The notes beneath the pieces are model-generated. The model was given only the letters and a program-made list of their open reading frames with translations. It was not told the origin of the DNA and did not search any database. From positions 1 through 40,835 of the forward strand of contig JANXWZ010000081.1 of NCBI GenBank assembly GCA_025350865.1: DNA of 40,835 nt, read 5' to 3'. The DNA comes from Rhodanobacteraceae bacterium. GTDB taxonomy: Bacteria > Acidobacteriota > Terriglobia > Terriglobales > Acidobacteriaceae. The translations under genes and the position numbers were made by a program. Positions 17,166 through 25,647 of this stretch are shown piece by piece; position 1 is the stretch's first letter; the number at the start of each line of letters is the position of its first letter.

Positions 17166-19055
17166 TTGCGGAATCGACCCTGTGTCTCTGATCGCACCGG
17201 CTTCTTTCGGTGCTGGTCCTCAAGGAAGGTCACGAAACCCTTCTTTGGCCTTGTCTTGATGGCGAGCGTCGGTGCCTGCTCTAGTTCGGGGCAGGTGCTA
17301 TCTCCGGGATCTACCCCAGAGTCTCCTGCAAGACAATCTGTCGCCGTCAAGAATTCAGACGCGACGTCCGGCAGTCCGCTCACCAACATGTATTCCACCT
17401 CCCCTGGCAGCGACTCTGATCCCGAAACTGACTCGCGGACTAGGTACAAAGCGTCCAGTTACATTGCTCTCGACAGCTGGATATATCCTGCCTTCGATCG
17501 TCTCGCTGCCTTGGGCTACATACCAGACAGCACGGCAATGGTCAGGCCGTGGACTCGCAACGAGTGCGCGCGATTAGTTGCCGAAGGCCACCAGAGTTAT
17601 CTCGATATGGACGAGGAGAGCGCTGCGCTATTAGCGTCGCTGGATAAGGAATTTACCCAAGAGACGCGAGTTGCGGGCGGCGACAGGAATTACGCAGTTC
17701 AGGTTGAAAACGTATATACACGCTTCACTGGCATTGGCGGGATACCGCTCCGGGACGGGTTCCACTTCTCACAAACGGTGGTGGACGATTTCGGGCGGCC
17801 GTACGGACAGGGCGCAAACGTAATCAGCGGCCTCGCTGCCAGGGCCGAGGCTGGTCCGTTAGCGTTCTACTTCCGGGGTGAATATCAATATGCCGCAGCG
17901 CTTTCGACGTCGATCTACAGTCCAGTGGCACAGCAAGCGCTGGTCGACTCCGATTTGCTCCCATTCGGCTGGAATCTGCGGTATGGCCACACCAGTCGCG
18001 TGCGCCCCATCGAAGCCTACGTCACGCTCAATCTTCACAACTGGCAACTGAGCTTTGGACAGCAAACTCTCTGGTGGGGTCCCGGCCGAACGACTTCTCT
18101 CATCTGGTCAACGAATGCTGCAAGTGTTCCGATGCTCCGGCTCGACAGCGTGAAGCCGTTTTATCTCCCGGGTCCCCTCCGCGTCGCGGGTCCCCTTCGT
18201 TTTGACGTGTTCATAGGACGTCAAGGCGGTGTTCACTTCCTCGAACTAGGTCCAAACTTCACCCTATACGGTACACAGAATGCGGCGATTACGCCTCCGC
18301 CCTCCTTGTGGGGGGTACACCTTACCTTCAAGCCCACACAAAATCTGGAATTAGGCTTTGCTCACACAACTATCTTTGCGGGCTATGGCCGCCCGTTGAC
18401 TTTTGGAACTTTCTGGCATTCGTTTTCGCCTTTAGGCAACGGCCAGGACGTCGACCCAGGAAAGCGGGTTACAGAGTTTAACCTCCACTATCACATCCCG
18501 TGGTACCGGCGAGCGATCCAGGTCTATGCCGAAGGAATGGCATGGGACGATCCGATTGAAGGTAAATTTGTTGCCAGATACGCCTGGGACCCCGGTATAT
18601 ACATCTCGGAACTGCCGATGTTGCACAAGTTCGACGCACGGTTTGAAGCCGTTTACACCGACCTCCCCAAGGGGTACCGCACTGGCTACTTCTATGCCAA
18701 CACGCATTACCCGCAGGGCTATACCAATTACGGGCAGATCATGGGCAGTTGGGTTGGCAGGCAGGGGATCGGCGGGCAAGCTTCGACCACGTTTTGGTTT
18801 ACTCCGCAGAAAAAAGTCAATCTCTTTTATCGCAAAATGGTTTCGGATGTCGCCTTCTTTGAAGGCGGCAGCAACAGCGACTATGGAGTCAACGCCACTT
18901 GGAGAGTGCGGCCAGAGATTGAACTGAATGCGATGGGCCAGTACGAAAGATGGAAGTTCCCTTTGCTTCAGCAGACGTCTCGCTCTAATTTCACCGGCAG
19001 CATTGAGTTTCGCTTCTACCCAACGGCCAAGTTTCCATCGCGCCAGGGACGGTAA
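17166..19055 (+). CDS. Capsule assembly Wzi-family outer-membrane protein
   Basis: About 629 aa from this start. A basic/hydrophobic leader (RKVTKPFFGLVLMASVGAC) ends in a lipobox-like VGAC, followed by a Ser/Pro-rich linker. The domain opening SYIALDSWIYPAFDRLAALGYIP and WTRNECARLVAEG (in pieces) is typical of acidobacterial and Bacteroidetes Wzi-like proteins. Next come aromatic-rich beta strands such as WQLSFGQQTLWWGPGRTTSL and FHWHSF-like segments, ending in FTGSIEFRFYP, a barrel C-terminus with an aromatic end. Wzi in E. coli anchors capsule to the outer membrane. The start is uncertain: the frame is open to ATG 16902, and ATG 17259 would remove the signal. I chose TTG 17166 because it gives a complete export signal, though the Shine-Dalgarno is weak. 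Confidence 0.75.
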   Translation: MRNRPCVSDRTGFFRCWSSRKVTKPFFGLVLMASVGACSSSGQVLSPGSTPESPARQSVAVKNSDATSGSPLTNMYSTSPGSDSDPETDSRTRYKASSYIALDSWIYPAFDRLAALGYIPDSTAMVRPWTRNECARLVAEGHQSYLDMDEESAALLASLDKEFTQETRVAGGDRNYAVQVENVYTRFTGIGGIPLRDGFHFSQTVVDDFGRPYGQGANVISGLAARAEAGPLAFYFRGEYQYAAALSTSIYSPVAQQALVDSDLLPFGWNLRYGHTSRVRPIEAYVTLNLHNWQLSFGQQTLWWGPGRTTSLIWSTNAASVPMLRLDSVKPFYLPGPLRVAGPLRFDVFIGRQGGVHFLELGPNFTLYGTQNAAITPPPSLWGVHLTFKPTQNLELGFAHTTIFAGYGRPLTFGTFWHSFSPLGNGQDVDPGKRVTEFNLHYHIPWYRRAIQVYAEGMAWDDPIEGKFVARYAWDPGIYISELPMLHKFDARFEAVYTDLPKGYRTGYFYANTHYPQGYTNYGQIMGSWVGRQGIGGQASTTFWFTPQKKVNLFYRKMVSDVAFFEGGSNSDYGVNATWRVRPEIELNAMGQYERWKFPLLQQTSRSNFTGSIEFRFYPTAKFPSRQGR

Positions 19056-19319
19056 GACATGAGACTGCTGACGCTTCTTGGGCAATCCAGCGTCACTGGT
19101 ACCGCATTCAGCTTGAGCGTTTCAGAAGGCGCCTGTACAAACTCATCCGCAATGAATCGTTTGCACATGCATTGCGATAATTCCCATTTTAGACCGGGTG
19201 GTGCCAAAACAAATCGGCCTCGCGAGAGCAGCAACTTGCGCGGAGTTGAGGTGTTAGTATGACTGAGTCCACCCATCAACCGAAGCCAGGCAGCAAAACA
19301 CCGAGAAAGCGTTTGCGTA
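19056..19319. other. Wzi–GT2 intergenic region
   Basis: 264 nt containing the 5' part of a 58-codon ORF (19259-19435) with GAGGTG 5 nt before its ATG. This ORF overlaps the glycosyltransferase start in another frame. No terminator was seen. Confidence 0.4.
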
Positions 19320-20357
19320 ATGATTTCAGCTCAAGTACGTACAAAACAAAGGACTTCGCCAAAACGGTCGTTGTTGAATCGCACGGCGATCATCATCCCA
19401 ACTTGGAACGCAAGCCGTCATTGGTCTGGAATTGAGAAGATGCTGCGTGAGCAGCGCATCGCACCGGACCAAGTGCTGATCATCGACTCTTCATCGGCCG
19501 ATGACACCCCGTCCTTAGCTCAGCGGGCAGGTTACCGTCTGGAGACCATTCCAAAAGAATCGTTTCGACACGGTGCTACCCGCCAATACGCAGCGGGACT
19601 GATGGAGGACGCGGAAATCCTCGTATACCTCACCCAGGACGCGTTGCTATGCGGCGAAAGATCGCTCCAGAACATGCTCGAGGTATTCCGGAATCCGGAA
19701 ATAGGCGGGTGCTACGGTCGACAACTACCGCGTGCCGAGGCGGGGCCTATCGAACGGCATGCGCGGCTATTCAATTACTCCCCGATCCCGGCTGTGCGCA
19801 GCTTCGAGGACCGGAAAGTGCTGGGTTTCCGAGCTGCCTACTTTTCGAACAGCTTCGCGGCATATCGTCGAACAGCGCTCGATGACGTCGGCGGATTTCC
19901 GAGACATTCCATCGTTTCCGAAGAGGTTACCGTCGCGGCGCGGATGCTGATCGCCGGATGGAAGCTTGCTTACCAAGCCAATGCGACGGTGGTTCACTCA
20001 CACGACTTTACATTTGCGCAGGAGTTTTCGAGATACTTCGATATTGGCGTGCATCATTCGCGCGAAGGCTGGATTCTGGACGAGTTCGGCACGGTCGGCG
20101 GTGAAGGAAAATCGTTCGTGGTGTCGGAGGCTCGTTATCTCCTAAGAACGCGGCCATCACTTCTGCTGTCGGCAACCGCACGAAACGCAAGCAAATGGTG
20201 GGCCTATAAACTCGGACGAAACGAGGGCTACTTGCCGCGTGGCGTCAAAGAGGCTTTGTCCGCGCAGCCCGGATTCTGGCTGGAAGAGCGGAGAAGACAG
20301 AACATGGCTCCCAACAGAATTCCGTCTCCCTCCACTACAACTCATTTTCCAGCATAG
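19320..20357 (+). CDS. GT2 glycosyltransferase, rhamnosyltransferase-like
   Basis: 345 aa, GT-A fold inverting transferase. The nucleotide-binding start is TAIIIPTWNAS at about 23-33, then QVLIIDSSSADDTPSLAQ at 52-69. ESFRHGATRQYAAGL is the signature seen in rhamnosyltransferases, and LTQDALL replaces the usual DxD. FPRHSIVSEEVTVAARML holds the likely catalytic acidic residues. It would add a deoxyhexose, probably rhamnose, to a lipid-linked EPS repeat at the inner membrane face. No obvious Shine-Dalgarno precedes ATG 19320; TTG at 19374 is an alternative. The gene converges on the wza-like gene with 155 nt between them, in which I saw no clear terminator. Confidence 0.87.
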   Translation: MISAQVRTKQRTSPKRSLLNRTAIIIPTWNASRHWSGIEKMLREQRIAPDQVLIIDSSSADDTPSLAQRAGYRLETIPKESFRHGATRQYAAGLMEDAEILVYLTQDALLCGERSLQNMLEVFRNPEIGGCYGRQLPRAEAGPIERHARLFNYSPIPAVRSFEDRKVLGFRAAYFSNSFAAYRRTALDDVGGFPRHSIVSEEVTVAARMLIAGWKLAYQANATVVHSHDFTFAQEFSRYFDIGVHHSREGWILDEFGTVGGEGKSFVVSEARYLLRTRPSLLLSATARNASKWWAYKLGRNEGYLPRGVKEALSAQPGFWLEERRRQNMAPNRIPSPSTTTHFPA

Positions 20358-20512
20358 AGACCTAGGCACCTGTTTTGAATTGCCTCACGACATGAACGTC
20401 AATGCTGCCCCAAAAAAAGGAAATGGGATGGCCGATGGAGGCTGGGGTGCTCCAATACCTTGGAATTCGCTCCTTCGCATCGCATCTGCTCGGGAGGTCA
20501 TCCATACATGGG

Positions 20513-23179
20513 CTACTTCAGGACGTTGATCGCCGCGATGCCAAGGCCGAACTGACCTACGATCGTCGCGATGTCGACGAGATTACGAAGTATCGGTCGC
20601 TTATCCACCTGCTCGGGCACGACCACTGAATCACCCGGGTACAGGTGAGTATCCGAAAAATTTCGTGTGTAAAGAACCGGTGAAAACTGGCGGCTCTTCA
20701 CCGAACCATCTGCGCGAACGATGTAACTCCGCCCGATATCCGCAGTCCGAGTGCCTCCGCCAGCAAGGTGGATGTAATCATCGGCCCGTTTGTGTGAATC
20801 GTAGAGGAACAGGTTTTGCGTGTAAACCGACCCGTACACACCTACGCTCAACGGGACCTGGGGAACGATGAAGGTATCTCCATCCTCGAGGGGCAGTTCG
20901 GGGATGTCGTTCAGAGAGGAACTTTCCGGGCGAATGTAGAGGACGATCCGACCTGTTGCGCGGGCCTCGCGCAGGTCGGCCGCAACTGACCTGACCCTCT
21001 GCAGCGCTGCGATGTCGGCAATCTGATCCTGAGGGTTCAGCGCGGTGTTCGCCGCGTTTGCCTCAGCAAATTTGATTCGCTGGTCCAACTCGTTGGCATA
21101 TTCGGTCAAGCGTTGCTGCTGGATTGCCCGAGCAGACTCACGAGTGAACTCCGATCCGTAGAGGTAGGCATTGCCAGCCAGGCCCCCTGCTCGAGCTACC
21201 AATTGCCTCAGGTTTTCACCGGGATTCACACGATAGATGCCAGAGCCAACCACTTCGCCCTCAAGTCGAACGAACTTCGTCTGTTGCCCCTGCGGGACTC
21301 GAATGTCAGCCTTCGAGAAGACGGTGACCACATCGCCTGCTTCGAGTTCCAAATTCTGCCCCGGATCTCCATCCAGCACGGCCTTGCCGAGATTGAAGGG
21401 GATGAGTTGAGAGCTGAGGTCGTCCTTATCGAGCCGCTGAATGACCGCGTAGGCCCAATCAACCTCGGGGGCGTTCAACACGACGTTGTTCTTGATCGGA
21501 AAGCGGTTCTCCCCTCCCACGAGCGCGCTGCCGACCGAACCGCTACTGCCTGCAGTCGCGGCTGAGCTATTTGCCGACATTTTGCTCGGCGTTGAAGGTG
21601 GTGCAGCTCTCTCCTGCGTTGACGCATTCGACCGGGAAGTCACCAGGCCGCTACGCGAGGACTCATTCGAGTCTTCGGCCGATCGGCCGTTCGTACCACC
21701 GTCTCCGTATACGTTGCGGTCACTGTCGCGTGCATTCGGAAGAGATAACGATGAGGCTGACATTGATGGCGATACGCCCGCTCCGTTTAGCTGCGCTATT
21801 GGAGCATCGGGGGCATAACGGCGGACATCCGGGGTCGAGTCCAAAATCGGAAGGCCCAGGCGATTGCGCTGCTCCCAATAATCCCGGGTAAGAAGGGCCT
21901 GCTTGTCGGGAATCAGGTCGCGGACGTGCATTCCGGGAGTCCACGCGAATCGTCTAGGGTCAGCAACGTTCCCGCGGAGGGTGACTGCTTTGCTGAAACG
22001 GTCCACAACCGGGCTGATCTCAAGGATGTCGCCGTCCGACAGTGCAGTGGACAGTCCCGTAGTATCAAGATTGATGTCGGTGACCGACCGGGTGTCATCC
22101 GATTGACGGACCCTTTCCAGATGCACATCGCGATGGCGCGCCAGAGTTGCGAGACCGCCTGCCACTTTCAGCACATCCTGGACCGTGGTTTCATCTTTCA
22201 ACTCATAGATTGCCGGCTTAGGAATGCTGCCTGCCATCGCGACCATCGGCCCTGCGGGAGGGATGTATATGACATCACCCGACAGCAGCTGCACATCCTT
22301 CGACTTGTCTCCTTTGACCAGCAGATCGTAAAAGTCGAAGGTACTAATCACTTGTTGCCCACGTTTCAACTGGATATTTCTCAAGCTGCCGGCAGGCGTG
22401 GGGCCACCACTCGAAAACATGGCGTTGACCAGCGTGCTGAGGGAACTCACCGTATAGCTGCCGGGGCGCTTCGCTTCTCCGACAACGAATATGTCGATGG
22501 ACCTGAGCTGGCCTATGTTGACGTTGACATCGAAATTCTTGAAGTTCCGCGCGATCTGGGAGCGCACGTAATCCGTGATCTTGTCAAACGGGATTCCGGC
22601 AACCGCCACCGGCCCAACCTGCGGGATGTAGATGGAACCGGAACGATCCACGGTGAAATGTCCGTCGAGCAGAATCTGACCCCAAATGCGGATCAACAAT
22701 TCGTCTCCCGGACCAATCACGTAATTCAGCGTGACCGGGATAGAGTTCACCGGGGCGAATGTTGAGGGCGCGTTGTTGAAAAGATTCAACCCGTATATCG
22801 GAAGCACCTTGCCGACTGAAGACGCGACAAGCCTCTGGAAGTCATTCAGTTCCAACGGAGGTTCCGGTTGATTGGGATTCACCGTCCGACCGTTTCGCTG
22901 CGTCGTCTGTTGATTTTGACCTGGGTAAGCGGATTGAGGCGACGCCAGATTCGTCGGGTATAGGTTCTGCGGCTGCGCCACCTCCTCCAGGTCGAGGCTT
23001 GGATGCGGAGAACTTTGGCTGGGATTGGGCTGAGACTGCTGTTGAGAAGGCGACTGTTGCTGTGACGGGCTGGGAAATCCTTGCCATAGGAGGACGGTTG
23101 CACTTGCGGAAACAGGGGTACACAGAGCGATCAGACCCAACAGAGCTGCGTGAAACTTTAAGTACTGCTTTTGCGACAT
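20513..23179 (-). CDS. Polysaccharide export protein with SLBB repeats (Wza-like)
   Basis: About 888 aa outer-membrane export protein. Signal peptide MSQKQYLKFHAALLGLIAL then CTPVSASA, then a Gln/Ser/Pro-rich linker (repeated SPSQQQ). The poly-export domain is at about 150-260 (YVIGPGDELLIRIWG; FTVDRSGSIYIPQVGPV). SLBB repeats follow: DIFVVGEAKRPGSYTV, VAMAGSIPKPAIYEL, VTLRGNVADPRRFAW, KFVRLEGEVVGSGIYRV and VGVYGSVYTQNLFLY. E. coli Wza is about 380 aa with two SLBB domains, so this is a long version with about five. A Ser/Asn-rich spacer of about 90 residues lies mid-protein. ATG 23179 was chosen because GAGG lies 6 nt upstream and the signal peptide begins there; the frame stays open 21 codons further. 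It is divergent from the wzz-like gene. Confidence 0.9.
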   Translation of the reverse strand: MSQKQYLKFHAALLGLIALCTPVSASATVLLWQGFPSPSQQQSPSQQQSQPNPSQSSPHPSLDLEEVAQPQNLYPTNLASPQSAYPGQNQQTTQRNGRTVNPNQPEPPLELNDFQRLVASSVGKVLPIYGLNLFNNAPSTFAPVNSIPVTLNYVIGPGDELLIRIWGQILLDGHFTVDRSGSIYIPQVGPVAVAGIPFDKITDYVRSQIARNFKNFDVNVNIGQLRSIDIFVVGEAKRPGSYTVSSLSTLVNAMFSSGGPTPAGSLRNIQLKRGQQVISTFDFYDLLVKGDKSKDVQLLSGDVIYIPPAGPMVAMAGSIPKPAIYELKDETTVQDVLKVAGGLATLARHRDVHLERVRQSDDTRSVTDINLDTTGLSTALSDGDILEISPVVDRFSKAVTLRGNVADPRRFAWTPGMHVRDLIPDKQALLTRDYWEQRNRLGLPILDSTPDVRRYAPDAPIAQLNGAGVSPSMSASSLSLPNARDSDRNVYGDGGTNGRSAEDSNESSRSGLVTSRSNASTQERAAPPSTPSKMSANSSAATAGSSGSVGSALVGGENRFPIKNNVVLNAPEVDWAYAVIQRLDKDDLSSQLIPFNLGKAVLDGDPGQNLELEAGDVVTVFSKADIRVPQGQQTKFVRLEGEVVGSGIYRVNPGENLRQLVARAGGLAGNAYLYGSEFTRESARAIQQQRLTEYANELDQRIKFAEANAANTALNPQDQIADIAALQRVRSVAADLREARATGRIVLYIRPESSSLNDIPELPLEDGDTFIVPQVPLSVGVYGSVYTQNLFLYDSHKRADDYIHLAGGGTRTADIGRSYIVRADGSVKSRQFSPVLYTRNFSDTHLYPGDSVVVPEQVDKRPILRNLVDIATIVGQFGLGIAAINVLK

Positions 23180-23540
23180 GTTCAGCCTCGTACCAGAATC
23201 GGTCTGGATCTCTGCGATTGAATCCGGAACAGCAAACAGCAAACGGCCCGTATCAAACGCGGACGTGAAGCGCTCGGTCCAGCTTTACGGTAGTTTCAAC
23301 AAAGCATAGCGTACCGAGTTACAGCGGGGCAACGTGACAGCAGAGTGCCCGATTTGGTCTGTTGACCGGTACGCAACACTATTACAATCGTACAGAACCA
23401 ATCGCTCGACCCGGTTCCAGAACTTCCGCAATATTGGGAACCGACAGAACTGTAATAGAACTAGAGAGATAGAGATCAAGAAAGCTCTGAATTCCAAGTG
23501 CGCCCGGCGTATCCGGATGATTGGGATCGGCGAGGAATGA
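23180..23540. promoter_or_regulatory. wza/wzz divergent control region with nested inverted repeats
   Basis: 361 nt non-coding. CTATTACA (23379-23386) is mirrored by TGTAATAG (23451-23458). Inside it CGGTTCC (23412-23418) is mirrored by GGAACCG (23437-23443). CAGAAC occurs three times (23393, 23418, 23445), 25 and 27 nt apart. Both EPS transcription units must start here, so a regulator site or structured leader is plausible. No sure -35/-10 pair was found. Confidence 0.4.
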
Positions 23541-24794
23541 ATGGCATTCGAAGGTCACATGAGTGGGGGGTCTCCGCATCCAGAACAAGGGACACAGCAT
23601 CCGGAACCCGGAAACACTGAACCAGCGACATTTGCGGACGAATCGCGCGGTGTCGATCTGGTCGAGGTCTTCGCAACTCTCAAGCGAAACACGCCTACAG
23701 TATTTGGCATTGCCCTTGCTTTAACGGTCCTGGCGACCGCAACTGCGTTCCTGATTCCTGTTCAGTATGCGTCGGTCGCCGCGTTCATTCCACCCAGTTC
23801 CAGCAGCAACTCGGGGGCGGCGGCCATCGCCGGGCAGCTATCCGCGCTGGGTGCCGGTTCGCTTCTGGGCGGGGTGAAGAGCTCGGGGGATCTGTACGCG
23901 GGGATACTAAGGAGCCGCTCCCTCTCTAGTGCGCTCGTCAAGAAATTCGACCTGACCAGGGTCTACCATGTGATGCACGAGAGCGACGCCATCAAGCGCC
24001 TTACCGCGAACACGACTGTCGCCATTGGGGCGAAGGACTCCATCGTCACCCTGACCGTCACGGATCGGAGCCCGCAGCGTGCACACGATCTGGCCCAGGC
24101 GTATCTGGACGAGTTGTATGAGACAAACGGACGTTTAGCGCTTACCGAGTCCGGGCAGCGGAGGGTTTTCTTCGACCAGCAGTTGCTCAAGGAAAAGGAT
24201 GAACTCGGCGATGCTGAGGTGGAACTCAAGAAGGTTCAGGAGCAATCCGGACTTATTCTGCCGGCAGGTCAAACTTCGCTCGAGATGGAAACGATTGCAA
24301 GGACGAGGGCGCAGATCGCCGTTCGCCAGGTTCAACTTGCCGCACTTCGCCAGTCATCAACCGAAGTCAATCCGGTAGTCATTCGACTCCGCAGCGAAAT
24401 TTCTGACTTGCAAGGCCAGCTTGATCGCCTGCATAACGGCAAGGATAGCAACGACGTCGGCAACATTCCGACCTCAAAGGTGCCGGCGCTGCAGCTGGTT
24501 TATGTACGAAAGGAACGTGACTTGAAGTACCACGAAGCGCTCTTCGAGATGCTGGCACGGCAGGACGAGGCAGCACGCATGGACGAGGCTCGTGAGGCGC
24601 CGCTTTTGCAGGTACTGGATCCAGCTTCGTACCCCGACCAGAAGTCGTGGCCGCCCCGAACACTACTCATTCTTGGCGGGTTCCTGGTTGGCTTGCTTTT
24701 CGGGGCGATGTGGGTATTGGGACGTGAGCACCTTCAGTCGGCTAGATCCTTATTCGCTTCGGCCTCCTGCGTGTCATCTAAAGTCAACTCATAA
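23541..24794 (+). CDS. Wzz/GumC-type polysaccharide chain-length protein
   Basis: 417 aa polysaccharide co-polymerase of the inner membrane. It has a Pro/Glu-rich cytoplasmic N-terminus, then the Wzz domain start (GVDLVEVFATLKRNTPTVFG). TM1 is at about 53-73, ending FLIPVQYASVAAF. A periplasmic Gly/Ser-rich stretch and helical coiled-coil segments lie at about 200-320. The C-terminal part reads LQVLDPASYPDQKSWPPRT, with the Pro-rich motif before TM2 at about 376-396. There is no C-terminal BY-kinase domain; the protein ends about 20 residues after TM2. Start: GAGGA 4 nt before ATG 23541. It would set EPS chain length together with the Wzy-like polymerase and the Wza-like exporter. Confidence 0.9.
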   Translation: MAFEGHMSGGSPHPEQGTQHPEPGNTEPATFADESRGVDLVEVFATLKRNTPTVFGIALALTVLATATAFLIPVQYASVAAFIPPSSSSNSGAAAIAGQLSALGAGSLLGGVKSSGDLYAGILRSRSLSSALVKKFDLTRVYHVMHESDAIKRLTANTTVAIGAKDSIVTLTVTDRSPQRAHDLAQAYLDELYETNGRLALTESGQRRVFFDQQLLKEKDELGDAEVELKKVQEQSGLILPAGQTSLEMETIARTRAQIAVRQVQLAALRQSSTEVNPVVIRLRSEISDLQGQLDRLHNGKDSNDVGNIPTSKVPALQLVYVRKERDLKYHEALFEMLARQDEAARMDEAREAPLLQVLDPASYPDQKSWPPRTLLILGGFLVGLLFGAMWVLGREHLQSARSLFASASCVSSKVNS

Positions 24795-24864
24795 GCCTGA
24801 GCAGCAACCGAGCGGGCGGTCCGATCCAACATGAACAAGTCGCCGAATAAAAAGCGGAGGTAGG

Positions 24865-25647
24865 ATGATCGATCGGCTGCTAGTCCAGGAGGTGAACAAG
24901 AGTGCAGGAATTGCAGGGAAGGTGACTGTAATCACTGCCGTGTTCAATGGCGCAGCCACGCTCTCCAGGTGCATCGAGAGCGTTCTGACCCAGGACTATC
25001 CGGACTTCGAGTACATCGTGATGGATGGAGGATCCAGCGACGGAACGATAGACATTCTTCAAAGCTATGGCGACCGCATAGTCTGGCGAAGCGAGCGCGA
25101 CTCGGGAATCTACGACGCGTGGAATAAGGCGCTCGCTCTTGCTTCCGGAGAGTGGATTGCGTTCATCGGTGCCGATGATTTCTATCTGCCCGGGGCTATC
25201 AGTGCGTATATGTTGATCGCCCGGCAGCAGCCTGTCGAGTACATCTCTTCGCTGGTTCGGTGGGTTCAACCGTCAGGCTCCTCCAGTCTCATCGGAGAGA
25301 CCTGGGCGTGGCCACGCTTTCGAACCTTGATGACCACGGCGCATGTAGGCAGCATGCATAACGCATCGCTCTTCAAAAAATACGGAACCTACGATCTCTC
25401 CTACCGAATCGTTGGAGACTATGAGCTTCTGCTTCGTCCGCAAGGTCAGCTTCGGACTGCCTTTCTGGCGACGGTCACGGTAGAGATGCAGGCAGGCGGA
25501 ACAAGCGATTCTTTCGCCGCGCTCGTGGAAGCGCGTCGCGCGAAAGTGCTGACCGGCGGAAGAAATTCTACGATTGCCGACCTCGAATTTCGGATCGCCC
25601 AGGGAAAACTGTGGGTGCGGCGCATGTTGGCGAGGTGGACGCGATGA
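24865..25647 (+). CDS. GT2 family glycosyltransferase
   Basis: 260 aa GT-A enzyme. VTVITAVFNGAATLSRCIES at about 20-39 and YIVMDGGSSDGTIDIL at 52-67 are the nucleotide-sugar site. DSGIYDAWNKALALASGEW and FIGADDFY contain the DxD-like metal site. The match to WcaA/WcaE-like colanic acid transferases is general; donor and acceptor are unknown. A good Shine-Dalgarno (GGAGG, 6 nt before ATG) starts this gene, the first of a six-gene chain. Its stop overlaps the Wzy-like start by 4 nt. Confidence 0.9.
   Translation: MIDRLLVQEVNKSAGIAGKVTVITAVFNGAATLSRCIESVLTQDYPDFEYIVMDGGSSDGTIDILQSYGDRIVWRSERDSGIYDAWNKALALASGEWIAFIGADDFYLPGAISAYMLIARQQPVEYISSLVRWVQPSGSSSLIGETWAWPRFRTLMTTAHVGSMHNASLFKKYGTYDLSYRIVGDYELLLRPQGQLRTAFLATVTVEMQAGGTSDSFAALVEARRAKVLTGGRNSTIADLEFRIAQGKLWVRRMLARWTR

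Noticed and set aside
20358..20512. Bidirectional terminator between GT2 and the wza-like gene
   Set aside because: A run of seven A is present near 20412, but no stem next to it is good enough.
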